Assembly: GCA_000632805.1 (NCBI GenBank)
Contig: CP007444.1
Location: 1,488,001 to 1,552,000, forward strand
Length of the DNA stretch: 64,000 nucleotides
Direction of reading: 5' to 3'
From: Dyella jiangningensis
GTDB taxonomy: Bacteria > Pseudomonadota > Gammaproteobacteria > Xanthomonadales > Rhodanobacteraceae
Within the stretch, counting starts at the first letter, position 1. Each line of letters begins with the position of its first letter. Below, piece by piece: positions 18,856-26,802 of the stretch. Made by a program: the position numbers and the translations under genes. The notes under the pieces were generated by a model. The model was not told the DNA's origin. It did no database searches and was given only the letters and a program-made list of their open reading frames with translations.

Positions 18856-21372
18856 ATGCAGAAGGGCAGGCCAACATGGCCAACACGTAGGGAGCGATTG
18901 AAGCTCGTCAGGGTGCCATTGGCCGCGGCGATTTGCCTGGCGATGGCGCAGCCGTTGTTTGCGCAGGATACCGATCAAGGGCAGGCCACCAGCCCGCCAT
19001 CCACCAAGAAGGCCACGACGCTGGGGGCGGTTACCGTCACGGCGCAAAAGCGCGAGGAGAACCTGCAGAAGGTTCCGGTCAGCATCAACGTGCTGGGCCA
19101 GGACAAGCTGGAAGAACTTCACGTCAAGAATTTCGACGACTACGTGAAGTATCTGCCCAGCGTGTCCTACCAGACGTTCGGGCCGGGCTTCGCGTCGATC
19201 TTCATGCGCGGCGTCGCCAGCGGCGCCAACGTCAATCACTCCGGTTCGCAGCCCAGCGTGGGCGTGTACCTGGATGAAGAGCCGGTCACCACCATCCAGG
19301 GCCCGCTCGACATCCATATGTACGATATCGCGCGCGTCGAGGCCCTGGCAGGCCCGCAGGGCACGCTGTACGGCGCGAGCGCGGAGTCGGGTGCGTTGCG
19401 CATCATCACCAACAAGCCCGATCCCAGCGGGTTCGCCGCCAACTACAGTCTGGGTGTCGATTCGGTCGATCACGGCGGCGTCGGCTACACGGCCGAGGGC
19501 ATGATCAACATTCCCATGTCCAGCAACGCGGCCATTCGCCTGGTCGGCTGGCACGAGCACGATGCCGGCTACATCGACAACGTGGTCGGCTCGCGAACCT
19601 ATCCGACGTCGGGCATCACGGTCAGCAACGCGAAGGGCTGTCCTTCCACGCCGAACCTGGTCTGCACCGGCGCGGCGAAGAACAACTACAACGACGTCGA
19701 TACCAGCGGCGCGCGTGCGGCGTTGAAGGTCAACCTCAATGATGACTGGTCGATCAGCCCGACCTTGATGGGGCAGCAGACCATTGCGCATGGCACGCCG
19801 TTCTCCGATCCGCAGGTGGGCTCGCTCGCGCTCACGCACTTCTATCCGGAGTACACCAACGACCGCTGGATCCAGGCGGCGCTGACGGTGCAGGGCAAGA
19901 TCGGCAACTTCGACCTGACCTATGCGTACAGCCATCTCAAGCGCAATCAGGAAGAAGACAGCGACTACAGCGATTACTCGTTCTGGTACGACACGCTGGC
20001 GGGCTATGGCGCTTACATCTACGACAACAGCGGTCACCTGATCAATCCGTCGCAGTACATCCAGGGCAAGGACCGCTACACGATGAACAGCCACGAGCTG
20101 CGCATCGCCTCGCCGAAGGAGGATCGCCTGCGCGTGGTCGGCGGCCTGTTCTGGGAGAAACAGCTGCACGACATCGAACAGCGCTACATGATCAATGGCC
20201 TGGCCGACAAGCTGTCCGTCACCGGTTGGCCCAATACGCTGTGGCTGACCGAACAGCGGCGCATCGACATGGACAAGGCGGTGTTCGGAGAGCTGTCGTA
20301 CGACTTCATCCCTGAGACGCTCACCGGCACGATCGGTGGACGCTATTTCCGCAGCGACAACAGCCTCGGCGGCTTCTACGGCTTCAGCAAGGGCTACTCG
20401 CCCAGCTCCAGCTACGGCGAGGCCGGTTGTATCAACGCGGAGTCGTACTACGGCGCGCCATGTATGGACTTTGCCAAGGACACCAAGGAGTCTGGCTCGC
20501 TCGGCAAGGCCAACCTGACCTGGCAGATTACGCCGACCAAGATGATCTACGGCACCTGGTCGGAAGGTTATCGCCCGGGCGGCATCAATCGCCGCGGCAG
20601 CTTGCCGCCGTACAAGTCGGACTACCTCACCAACTATGAGTTCGGCTGGAAAACGACCTGGTTCGGCAACCGCCTGTCGTTCAACGGCGCGGTATTCCAC
20701 GAGAAGTGGAAGGACTTCCAGTTCAGCATCCTCGGTGCGAATGGCCTCACCGAGATCAAGAACGCCGGCCAGGCGCAGATCGACGGCCTGGAGACCGACC
20801 TCAACTGGGCGGCGACCTACAACCTCACGATCGGTGCGGGTTTCGCCCTGTACCACTCGAAGCTGACGGAAAACTATTGCGGCTTTACCGACACCAGCGG
20901 CACGCCGATCACCGACTGCCCGGCAGGCACGGTGAACCCGCTCACCGGTGCCGTCGTAAGCGGACCGCAGGCGCCCAAGGGCACGCAGTTGCCGCTCACG
21001 CCACGCTTCAAGGGCAACCTCACCGCGCGCTACTCGTGGGACATCAGTGACATGGAGGCCTTCGTGCAGGGTGCGGTGGTTTACGTCGGCGATCGCAAGT
21101 CCGATCTGCGACTGGTGGAGCGGAGCCTGCTGGGCGACATGCCTTCGTACACGACCGTGGACTTCTCGGCGGGCGTCAAGCGGCATGGCCTCGCGCTGGA
21201 TTTCTACGTCAACAACGTGTTCGACAAGCACGGACAGCTTTATCGCTTCGCCGAATGTGCCGAACAGGTGTGTGCCGCGCACAACGTGGTGCCGGCGTAT
21301 CCGAACGGGCAGGTGTACACGGTGATGACGCCGCCGCGGACCATCGGCGTTCGATTCACGCAGGACTTCTGA
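18856..21372 (+). CDS. TonB-dependent outer-membrane receptor
   Basis: Outer-membrane active transporter of 838 residues. A strong GGGGAGGGG site precedes the ATG. The signal peptide ends at AQPLFAQ (residues about 19-36). A TonB-box-like AVTVTAQKREENLQKVPVSI follows, then the plug domain (VKYLPSVSYQTFGPGF, IFMRGVASG, VGVYLDEEPV, LAGPQGTLYGASAESGALRIITNKP) and a beta-barrel ending in the C-terminal Phe (VRFTQDF). Similarity is to the broad Caulobacter/Xanthomonas class rather than to named siderophore receptors; no Fur box is visible upstream. It is paired with the TPR-sulfotransferase gene and faces the amine-catabolism operon, so it may bring that substrate across the outer membrane. Confidence 0.92.
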   Translation: MQKGRPTWPTRRERLKLVRVPLAAAICLAMAQPLFAQDTDQGQATSPPSTKKATTLGAVTVTAQKREENLQKVPVSINVLGQDKLEELHVKNFDDYVKYLPSVSYQTFGPGFASIFMRGVASGANVNHSGSQPSVGVYLDEEPVTTIQGPLDIHMYDIARVEALAGPQGTLYGASAESGALRIITNKPDPSGFAANYSLGVDSVDHGGVGYTAEGMINIPMSSNAAIRLVGWHEHDAGYIDNVVGSRTYPTSGITVSNAKGCPSTPNLVCTGAAKNNYNDVDTSGARAALKVNLNDDWSISPTLMGQQTIAHGTPFSDPQVGSLALTHFYPEYTNDRWIQAALTVQGKIGNFDLTYAYSHLKRNQEEDSDYSDYSFWYDTLAGYGAYIYDNSGHLINPSQYIQGKDRYTMNSHELRIASPKEDRLRVVGGLFWEKQLHDIEQRYMINGLADKLSVTGWPNTLWLTEQRRIDMDKAVFGELSYDFIPETLTGTIGGRYFRSDNSLGGFYGFSKGYSPSSSYGEAGCINAESYYGAPCMDFAKDTKESGSLGKANLTWQITPTKMIYGTWSEGYRPGGINRRGSLPPYKSDYLTNYEFGWKTTWFGNRLSFNGAVFHEKWKDFQFSILGANGLTEIKNAGQAQIDGLETDLNWAATYNLTIGAGFALYHSKLTENYCGFTDTSGTPITDCPAGTVNPLTGAVVSGPQAPKGTQLPLTPRFKGNLTARYSWDISDMEAFVQGAVVYVGDRKSDLRLVERSLLGDMPSYTTVDFSAGVKRHGLALDFYVNNVFDKHGQLYRFAECAEQVCAAHNVVPAYPNGQVYTVMTPPRTIGVRFTQDF

Positions 21373-21465
21373 GGCCGCCACGCTTCGACCGTCGTCACGG
21401 TATGGGCCGGGATGACGGTATGTGCCTCCGAAACATCTGCAGGATGCGTGCTCGACCGTCAACCA

Positions 21466-21491
21466 GCCCCGGCATATGCCGGGGCTTTTTT
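21466..21491 (+). terminator. Intrinsic terminator after the TonB receptor gene
   Basis: Perfect palindrome GCCCCGGCATATGCCGGGGC at 21466-21485 followed by six T (21486-21491). It ends the sulfotransferase-receptor transcription unit 94 bp after the receptor stop codon. Confidence 0.9.
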
Positions 21492-21546
21492 CGTTGCGGC
21501 GGCGCCGCGTGATGCAAGCCGTGCGGGCGGCGTGCCGTCGGTCGTT

Positions 21547-22011
21547 TCAGGGTGACGAAATCGATGGCAGTCTGGTCTCGCTCGACGATGCAGGAGGCAG
21601 CGGCAGCTTGATGGGTTCCTTGTCGCCGACGATGGCCCACACCAGCAGGCGAGCGGATCTCGTGGTACTCGCGTTGCGGGTCACCAGGTGATGCACGCGC
21701 GGCGCCTCGTACCAGCTTTCGCCCTGCGTGTAGGTATGCGGTGGATCGCCTTCCAGCTGCGATACCACGCTGCCCTCGAGCACGTAGGCGAAGATGGATC
21801 CGGGATGAAGATGCGGTGCCGCGCTCTGGCCGGGCGCGAGGGTAACAGTGGCCATCATGACGTTCTTGCCGGGGGCGTCGCTGATGGCCTGTTTCATCAG
21901 GGGCTGCACCTTTTCCTCGCCGCCGTCGTGTGCCGGAGCATCGTTGGCGAAGCCAAGGGTGGCCGCGCAAACGAACAACAACGTCGAGAGACGCGAAGCA
22001 TTCGTGGTCAT
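21547..22011 (-). CDS. Exported cupin-domain protein
   Basis: Small cupin of 154 residues with an N-terminal signal peptide (LSTLLFVCAATLGFANDAPA), so probably periplasmic. The cupin motif is visible as PHLHPGSIFAYVLEGSVVSQLEG, with two metal-ligand His and the following Gly turn, and a second motif EAPRVHHLVTRN. The start at 22011 is the ATG opening the signal peptide; the frame is open 19 codons more without support. It follows the carboxymuconolactone-decarboxylase-like gene by 10 bp in one operon, itself divergent from a MocR regulator. Cupins of this kind bind metal and are often paired with CMD proteins, but no substrate can be read from the sequence. Confidence 0.82.
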   Translation of the reverse strand: MTTNASRLSTLLFVCAATLGFANDAPAHDGGEEKVQPLMKQAISDAPGKNVMMATVTLAPGQSAAPHLHPGSIFAYVLEGSVVSQLEGDPPHTYTQGESWYEAPRVHHLVTRNASTTRSARLLVWAIVGDKEPIKLPLPPASSSETRLPSISSP

Positions 22012-22021
22012 GGCGACGGGC

Positions 22022-22459
22022 TCAGGTGGGCAGCTTGCGGAAGGCGATCGCGAACCGGTTCCAGCCATTGATGGTGACGATCAGCAGGGTGAGGTCGGTC
22101 AGGTCCTCTGGCGAAAAATGCGGCTGCACGGCTTCCCATACATGGTCGGGCACGTGGTTGTCGGCGATCAGGGTGAGCGATTCGGTCCATTCGAGCGCCG
22201 CGCGCTCGCGGTCAGTGAAGAACGGCGTTTCGCGCCATACGCTGAGTGTCGCCAGGCGGCGTTCGTTTTCGCCGGCCTTGCGGGCATCGGCCGAATGCGT
22301 GTCCACGCAGTAGGCGCAGCCGTTGATCTGCGAGGCGCGCAGGCGCACCAGTTCGACCAGGGATTTTTCCAGGCCGCTTTTGGCGATGCGCTGCTCCAGG
22401 CCGACCATGGCCTTGATGGCTTCGGGGCTGGCCTTGTAGAAGTCCAGACGCTGGCTCAT
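22022..22459 (-). CDS. Carboxymuconolactone decarboxylase (AhpD-like) family protein
   Basis: Cytoplasmic protein of 145 residues in the CMD/AhpD superfamily. The redox signature CAYCVDTHS (C-x2-C-x3-H) in the helix after VRLRASQINGC marks the alkylhydroperoxidase-like branch rather than true decarboxylases. Family members use the Cys pair and His to reduce peroxides or handle reactive carbonyls. First gene of a two-gene operon with the exported cupin, and divergent from the MocR-type regulator across a 102-bp promoter region. Most likely a stress or detoxification function controlled by that regulator; this is inference. Confidence 0.88.
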   Translation of the reverse strand: MSQRLDFYKASPEAIKAMVGLEQRIAKSGLEKSLVELVRLRASQINGCAYCVDTHSADARKAGENERRLATLSVWRETPFFTDRERAALEWTESLTLIADNHVPDHVWEAVQPHFSPEDLTDLTLLIVTINGWNRFAIAFRKLPT

Positions 22460-22561
22460 GACGTGATCTCCGAATGGATGTGGTGGAAAAGTGGGATCAG
22501 GCTAGACTTCCCATTGGCCTGCATAAATGTCCATTTTTGAGAGATTTGAGGTAGCCATTGC

Positions 22562-23989
22562 ATGGACATCCAACTGAGCATTGCCGGACGTCGCGACCTT
22601 TCCGCGCAGATCTACCAGCAGCTGCGTGCCGCGATCGTGGAAGGTCGGCTGCCACCCGGTTCGCGATTGCCGTCGACGCGCGATCTCGCATGGCAGCTCG
22701 GCGTGTCTCGCAAGACCACGCTCGAGGTCTACGACCGCCTGGTGGCCGAGGGCTTCCTCGATGGCCGTACGGGCAATGGCACCTTCGTGGCCCAAGGGCT
22801 GGCCAGTGCTCCTCCACGCAAGTCGACGCGTGGAGTGGTGGCGTTGAAGCCGGCGCGGATCTGGCGACGCGTCCCCGAAGCCTTGTCTCTTCCCAAGCCC
22901 GGCGAACGGTTGCCCTACGACTACCTGGGCGGTGTCACCGACAAGGCCTTGTTCCAGCCGGCGCCCTGGCGCAAAAGTGTGGCGCACGCCCTTCGCGTGC
23001 AGGCGCGGGGGCGTGGCATCTACCGCGATCCGGCCGGCGAGCAGGAACTGCGCCTGGCGATCGCCCGCTACATCGGCTTCAGTCGTGGCGTGGCGTGCAA
23101 CTGGCAGGACGTGATCGCCACGCAGGGCGCGCAGCAGGCCATCGACCTGGCGGCTCGGGTGATGGTGAGCCCAGGCGATACGGTCGTGGTGGAGGAGCCG
23201 GGTTATCCACCGGTACGCTCAAGCCTGCTGGCGCAGGGCGCGCGCGTGGTGTCGGTACCGGTGGATGAAGAGGGGCTGCGCGTCGACCGGCTCCCCGAGC
23301 ACGCGAGATTGGTCTACGTGACGCCGTCGCACCAGTTTCCCCTGGGCATGCCGATGAGCCTGGAGCGCCGATGGGCATTGCTGGCCTGGGCGCGCCGTCG
23401 AGGCGCGCTGATCGTGGAGGACGACTACGACGGCGAGTTCCGCTTCGAAGGGCGGCCCGTCGAGTCGCTCAAAAGCCTGGATCGCGACGGCGTCGTGGCC
23501 TACGTCGGCACGTTCTCCAAGACGTTGTTCCCGGAGCTGCGCATTGGCTATGTGGTACCGCCGGCATCGCTGGCGGAGGATTTCCTCAAGGCCAAGCAGA
23601 TCAACGACTGGCACGGATGCAGCCTGACCCAGGCCGCGCTGGGGCATTACATGCTGGACGGCGAATTCGGTCGCCACCTTCGTCGCGTGCAGAAGCACTA
23701 CGCGCAGCGCCGCGAGGTGCTGCTGGAACATCTGCGCGGCCCCTTGTCGCCCTGGCTGGAGCCGATCGCTCCGGTGGCGGGGATCCACATGGCAGCGTTT
23801 CTTCGCGACGGCCTCACGGAAGCGATGGTCATCGCAAAGGCGCGTCGCGCCTCCATCGGTCTGTACGGCATCGCGGGATTCTATGCGGGTCGTCGCGTCC
23901 GGCAGGGGTTGCTGTTCGGCTATGGCGACATGCCTGTGGAAGCCATCGAAACCTCGCTCTCCGCGTTGCGTGCATTGCTTGAGAAATAA
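22562..23989 (+). CDS. MocR-type GntR/aminotransferase-fold transcriptional regulator
   Basis: Regulator of 475 residues with MocR/PdxR architecture. The GntR winged-helix domain spans residues 1-75 (LSAQIYQQLRAAIVEGRLPP, then LPSTRDLAWQLGVSRKT), followed by a linker and a fold type I aminotransferase domain. PLP-site segments are visible: IATQGAQQAIDLAARV, VEEPGYPP, TPSHQFPLGMPMS, EDDYDGEFRF, and the Schiff-base Lys in YVGTFSKTLFPELRIGY. PdxR itself activates pyridoxal phosphate synthesis, but most MocR proteins control other genes, frequently the divergent neighbour. Here that is the CMD-cupin operon. CCATT occurs three times in the shared promoter region and could be part of its site. Confidence 0.92.
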   Translation: MDIQLSIAGRRDLSAQIYQQLRAAIVEGRLPPGSRLPSTRDLAWQLGVSRKTTLEVYDRLVAEGFLDGRTGNGTFVAQGLASAPPRKSTRGVVALKPARIWRRVPEALSLPKPGERLPYDYLGGVTDKALFQPAPWRKSVAHALRVQARGRGIYRDPAGEQELRLAIARYIGFSRGVACNWQDVIATQGAQQAIDLAARVMVSPGDTVVVEEPGYPPVRSSLLAQGARVVSVPVDEEGLRVDRLPEHARLVYVTPSHQFPLGMPMSLERRWALLAWARRRGALIVEDDYDGEFRFEGRPVESLKSLDRDGVVAYVGTFSKTLFPELRIGYVVPPASLAEDFLKAKQINDWHGCSLTQAALGHYMLDGEFGRHLRRVQKHYAQRREVLLEHLRGPLSPWLEPIAPVAGIHMAAFLRDGLTEAMVIAKARRASIGLYGIAGFYAGRRVRQGLLFGYGDMPVEAIETSLSALRALLEK

Positions 23990-24245
23990 GGCGCAAGGCC
24001 AGCGTTTTTTCGCCATCGACGTCCTCCGAATGGCCTAGTCGACCGGCGTCCGGAATTCACGCGAATTCGCCATTTGCTTGCGCATGATCGCGCCGAAGGA
24101 TCCGCTGTTGCTGCGCGGCGATTCCGGCCCGACCGATGATCGACAGTCCAGGAAGGGCGCATGCAGACCTTGCCCGCCTCCGGTTCAGAAGGAGGCGACA
24201 GAAGACGACGTGAGCTGACGGCGTGGGGGAAAAGGGAGCAAACGT

Positions 24246-24563
24246 ATGCGCAAGATGACCATCAGGTTTCAGGACGTCGGCACTGAGCTTGCCCAGATCA
24301 ACGCTTTGCGGGACGACGTCATGGAGCGGGCGTTCGTGTCGCTCGAACAGCGCCATGGCACGTTGGCGGCCATGCTGGTGCAGAGCCTGGGCGACCGCCA
24401 GCGTGCGGTGCGCTGGATGTGCCGGCATCAGAACGCGTTCGGTGGCCGCACCGCTTACGAGCTGATTTCCGACGGCGAGGAAGACGCCGTGTGGGACGAG
24501 ATCGCCCTGATGGGAGACGCCCCCATCGCGGCACGGCTCAATTCGGTCCGGATGGCTTACTGA
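24246..24563 (+). CDS. MbcA/ParS (DUF2384)-like protein, no toxin partner
   Basis: Small cytoplasmic protein of 105 residues. The C-terminal half (AVRWMCRHQNAFGGRTAYEL, then ISDGEEDAVWDEI) resembles the toxin-binding domain of Xre/MbcA/ParS antitoxins, whose usual pattern is a helix, then a GG-R-P/A-x-E-L turn and a short final helix. The N-terminal part lacks an obvious Xre helix-turn-helix. A GGGAG site precedes the ATG. No RES-domain toxin is encoded on either side: MocR is upstream and PepSY is convergent downstream. So it is an orphan family member, either a remnant antitoxin or a protein with another role. Assignment rests on motif shape only. Confidence 0.62.
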   Translation: MRKMTIRFQDVGTELAQINALRDDVMERAFVSLEQRHGTLAAMLVQSLGDRQRAVRWMCRHQNAFGGRTAYELISDGEEDAVWDEIALMGDAPIAARLNSVRMAY

Positions 24564-24572
24564 GCCCCGTCT

Positions 24573-24604
24573 GGCGGCGCATTGCAGGTCAGCCCTGCGC
24601 CGCC
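24573..24604. terminator. Stem-loop between convergent genes
   Basis: GGCGGCGCA pairs with TGCGCCGCC, with inner GCAGG/CCTGC pairing possible. It spans the junction of the convergent DUF2384-like and PepSY genes and overlaps the last codons of the PepSY gene. There is no T-tract, so its role as a terminator is tentative. Confidence 0.35.
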
Positions 24605-26151
24605 TGAAGCGACCACACGCTATGGGCGTCGCCACGCCGTGCGCGTCGTGCGGCCGCGCGCGCAAAACCCGCAAAGACAAGCCCCAGTGCGATGCCGACG
24701 AGATCCACGCCGAGCACGCTCCAGGCCAGCGGCGCCCATGCGCGGATCATGTTGGCGGTGTTGGTCGCGAGATCGACCAGCGCGACAGCTGCGGTGAGCA
24801 GCGCCGTGGCCCACAGCAGTTCCACCGTGGCGCGCGCGATCGGCCGCAGGCAGGCATAAGCACAAGCGGCAAGGAACAAGCCATAGCAAGCGATGCGTTG
24901 GGGCAGGCCGGCTTCCACGCCCAGCCGCACCGCGACCCACGTGGCCGCGAACGCACCGGAAATCGCCAGGCAGCTGCCGATGCACACGCCGATGGTGGCG
25001 CGGGCCATCACCTGCGTGCGCCGCGGTTGATTGAGGTGCCGGCGCCTGCGACGCGATTCGATCCACAGCAGGTTGCCCGAATAGAACAGGAAGGCGCCGG
25101 CCAGCCCGAGGATGAAGTACAGCCACTGCACGGTGCGCCCGCCGAAAGTGCCGAAGTGCAGGCCGAACAGCGCGGCGTAGCTGATGCCGTTGAGGCTGTA
25201 GCGCTGGCCCACGAAGGTGGCCTGGACGCCGCCGTCGTGCGCCGACATCGCCACGGTGCCGTAGGTACCCAGCGTGTGCTGCGACAGCCCTCGCACCTCG
25301 GCCACCGCATTACGGTCGCCGTAGTGCACGAAATGCAGATAGTCGGGTTCGAAGCTGCTGACGCCGCTGGCCAGTGCCTGGCTGCGCGCGCGCGCGATCA
25401 GCACGTCGGTGGAAAGCATGCTGGCCGGCGTTCCGCTGAACACCACGGTCGGCGTCGTCTGCGTCGCCTTGGCGAAAGCATCGAACAGCTTGCCGTCGAA
25501 GGCGATCGTGTTGAGTGCGGCCAGTGTGAGGGTGAACAGGCAGAACAGGGCGCCGGTGACCGCGAAAATCACATGGAAAGGCAGGCTCAGCACGCCGATC
25601 GCGTTGTGCGCGTCCTGCCAGAGACGCTTGAGGTTGCGGCCCACGCGCATGGCGAAGAAGTCGCTGGCCAGCTGTGGCAGGTGGATCAGGATGCCCGACA
25701 CCAGCGCCAACCCGTAGAGCACGCTGACGATGCCCATGAAGTAAAGCCCGACCACCGGCAGGCCCAGCGAATCGTGCAGTGCATAGACGAAGTCGGCGAG
25801 CTCGTCCCACGCGGCCTCGCCGGTAGGCGCATCCATCTGGCTGGCGGTGGCGAAGCGTGTCTCGCCCTTGTCCATCCAGTACGCATACGCGGCGTGCGCG
25901 CTGTCGGTGGGCAGCACAATGCCGAAATCCTCGCGTGCGTCGGGATGCTTCTCCAGCAGCCGGTCGATCAGTGCATCGACCGGCACGCCCGCGTCGGCGG
26001 CGCCGCGCCATGGCGGGTTTTGCCACGCGGCGATGTCGTCATGGAATACGGTGAGCGCACCGGCATAGAACGCGATGAACAGCGCAAAGCCCGCGAGCAG
26101 TCCCGTCCAGGTGTGCACGGTCTGGTAGGTGCGAAGGGTGGCGGCTTTCAT
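24589..26151 (-). CDS. PepSY-associated TM protein, iron-regulated reductase-like
   Basis: Inner-membrane protein of 520 residues of the PepSY_TM family. The start at 26151 opens MKAATLRTYQTVHTWTGLLAG, the typical first helix with its heme-ligand-like His. Further helices include VVGLYFMGIVSVLYGLALVSG, the IGVLSLPFHVIFAVTGALFCL segment, and a C-terminal cluster of four. The large loop between them faces the periplasm. Relatives act as, or are proposed to be, heme-containing ferric-siderophore reductases. It is the last gene of a DUF3325-DUF3649-PepSY operon with a Fur box at its front, which supports a role in iron uptake. The frame continues open upstream, but the extension overlaps the neighbouring genes. 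Confidence 0.87.
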   Translation of the reverse strand: MKAATLRTYQTVHTWTGLLAGFALFIAFYAGALTVFHDDIAAWQNPPWRGAADAGVPVDALIDRLLEKHPDAREDFGIVLPTDSAHAAYAYWMDKGETRFATASQMDAPTGEAAWDELADFVYALHDSLGLPVVGLYFMGIVSVLYGLALVSGILIHLPQLASDFFAMRVGRNLKRLWQDAHNAIGVLSLPFHVIFAVTGALFCLFTLTLAALNTIAFDGKLFDAFAKATQTTPTVVFSGTPASMLSTDVLIARARSQALASGVSSFEPDYLHFVHYGDRNAVAEVRGLSQHTLGTYGTVAMSAHDGGVQATFVGQRYSLNGISYAALFGLHFGTFGGRTVQWLYFILGLAGAFLFYSGNLLWIESRRRRRHLNQPRRTQVMARATIGVCIGSCLAISGAFAATWVAVRLGVEAGLPQRIACYGLFLAACAYACLRPIARATVELLWATALLTAAVALVDLATNTANMIRAWAPLAWSVLGVDLVGIALGLVFAGFARAAARRARRGDAHSVWSLQAAQG

Positions 26152-26165
26152 GGGACGTCCATGTG

Positions 26166-26423
26166 TCAGGCGCCGCCGAGGCGGCCAACCCAAAGGGCAA
26201 GAAAGACCAGCGCGTTGGCGCCGGCCATCACCAGCCATGCGCGCCCGCCGCTGCGGAACAGGTAGGCGCCGGCCATGAAGCCGGTCCACAGCGGGAAGAA
26301 CAGGATCAGCGCAGGAATCACGAAGGCCGCGCCGTGATCCGGCAGCAGCTGCAGCACGAGCGCCAACAGCGCCGCGGCGAGGGGAAAGCCGAGCAGGGTG
26401 CCGGCAAGGCAGCGGGCGATCAT
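26166..26423 (-). CDS. DUF3649-family small membrane protein
   Basis: Membrane protein of 85 residues with two to three hydrophobic helices (LAGTLLGFPLAAALLALVLQ, FVIPALILFFPLWTGFMAGA, WLVMAGANALVFLALWVG). Size, helix pattern and position between a DUF3325-like and a PepSY gene match DUF3649, a family found in Fur-controlled siderophore-utilisation operons. Its ATG overlaps the upstream TGA by ATGA, so translation is coupled. It ends 14 bp before the PepSY gene. Function unknown; probably an accessory to the reductase. Confidence 0.78.
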   Translation of the reverse strand: MIARCLAGTLLGFPLAAALLALVLQLLPDHGAAFVIPALILFFPLWTGFMAGAYLFRSGGRAWLVMAGANALVFLALWVGRLGGA

Positions 26424-26692
26424 GAATCGCCGGCCGGCGCACGGGTCGTGCGCCACCAGGCGGCATACGGCAAGGCGACCCAGGTCAGCATCACGGCCGT
26501 GAGCGCGCCAGCGATGCCCGCGCCGGTGCCTGCCGCAGTCAGCCAGGTGGATGTTCCCGCCAGCACCAGCAGCCAACCCACGAAACGGGCTGGGCCGGGC
26601 AGCGGCGCGCCGCGCAATCCCTGGCGCGCGCTGGCCAGGTAGACGAGTGCGGCGCCTGCCAGCGTCAGCAGCAGGGCATAAAGAACAGTCAC
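26420..26692 (-). CDS. DUF3325-family small membrane protein
   Basis: Membrane protein of about 90 residues with three hydrophobic segments (VLYALLLTLAGAALVYLAS, FVGWLLVLAGTSTWLTA, GIAGALTAVMLTWVALPY). I chose the GTG at 26692, preceded by GGAAG, because the 25 residues upstream are hydrophilic and that sequence runs into the Fur box at 26729-26747. First gene of the iron-regulated operon, overlapping DUF3649 by ATGA. The family is known only by its association with PepSY and siderophore genes. Confidence 0.75.
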   Translation of the reverse strand: MTVLYALLLTLAGAALVYLASARQGLRGAPLPGPARFVGWLLVLAGTSTWLTAAGTGAGIAGALTAVMLTWVALPYAAWWRTTRAPAGDS

Positions 26693-26728
26693 GCGGAGCT
26701 TCCTTGTCGGACTCGAATGCCCGGAATG

Positions 26729-26747
26729 GATGAGAACAATTCTTATT
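26729..26747 (-). promoter_or_regulatory. Predicted Fur box
   Basis: The 19-mer GATGAGAACAATTCTTATT lies 37 bp upstream of the chosen DUF3325 start. Its core TGAGAAC-A-ATTCTTA fits the 7-1-7 inverted-repeat model of Fur sites with few mismatches. Fur with Fe2+ bound here would block the operon promoter, so the three-gene operon should be induced by iron starvation. Confidence 0.75.
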
Positions 26748-26777
26748 TCCGAAATGGCGCCTGTCAACCCGGCTGGG

Positions 26778-26795
26778 AAAAAAAGCCCGGGGCTC
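26778..26795 (-). terminator. Possible weak terminator after the porin gene
   Basis: Reading the minus strand, GAGCCCCGGGCT is followed by seven T. The stem can be only 4-5 bp, but the T-tract and its place just after the porin stop codon suggest termination before the Fur box and the next operon. Confidence 0.4.
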
Positions 26796-26802
26796 TTGCG
26801 CG

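Noticed and set aside
18808..21462. 884-codon open frame antisense to the TonB receptor
   Set aside because: Same effect: the receptor on the plus strand is complete, with signal peptide, plug and barrel.
24053..24068. GAATTCACGCGAATTC as an operator
   Set aside because: Short repeated restriction-site-like hexamers in a gap with no fitting promoter or regulator; most likely chance.
24246..24563. Complete toxin-antitoxin pair
   Set aside because: Only the antitoxin-like protein is present; flanking genes are MocR and PepSY, and no small toxin frame with support was found.
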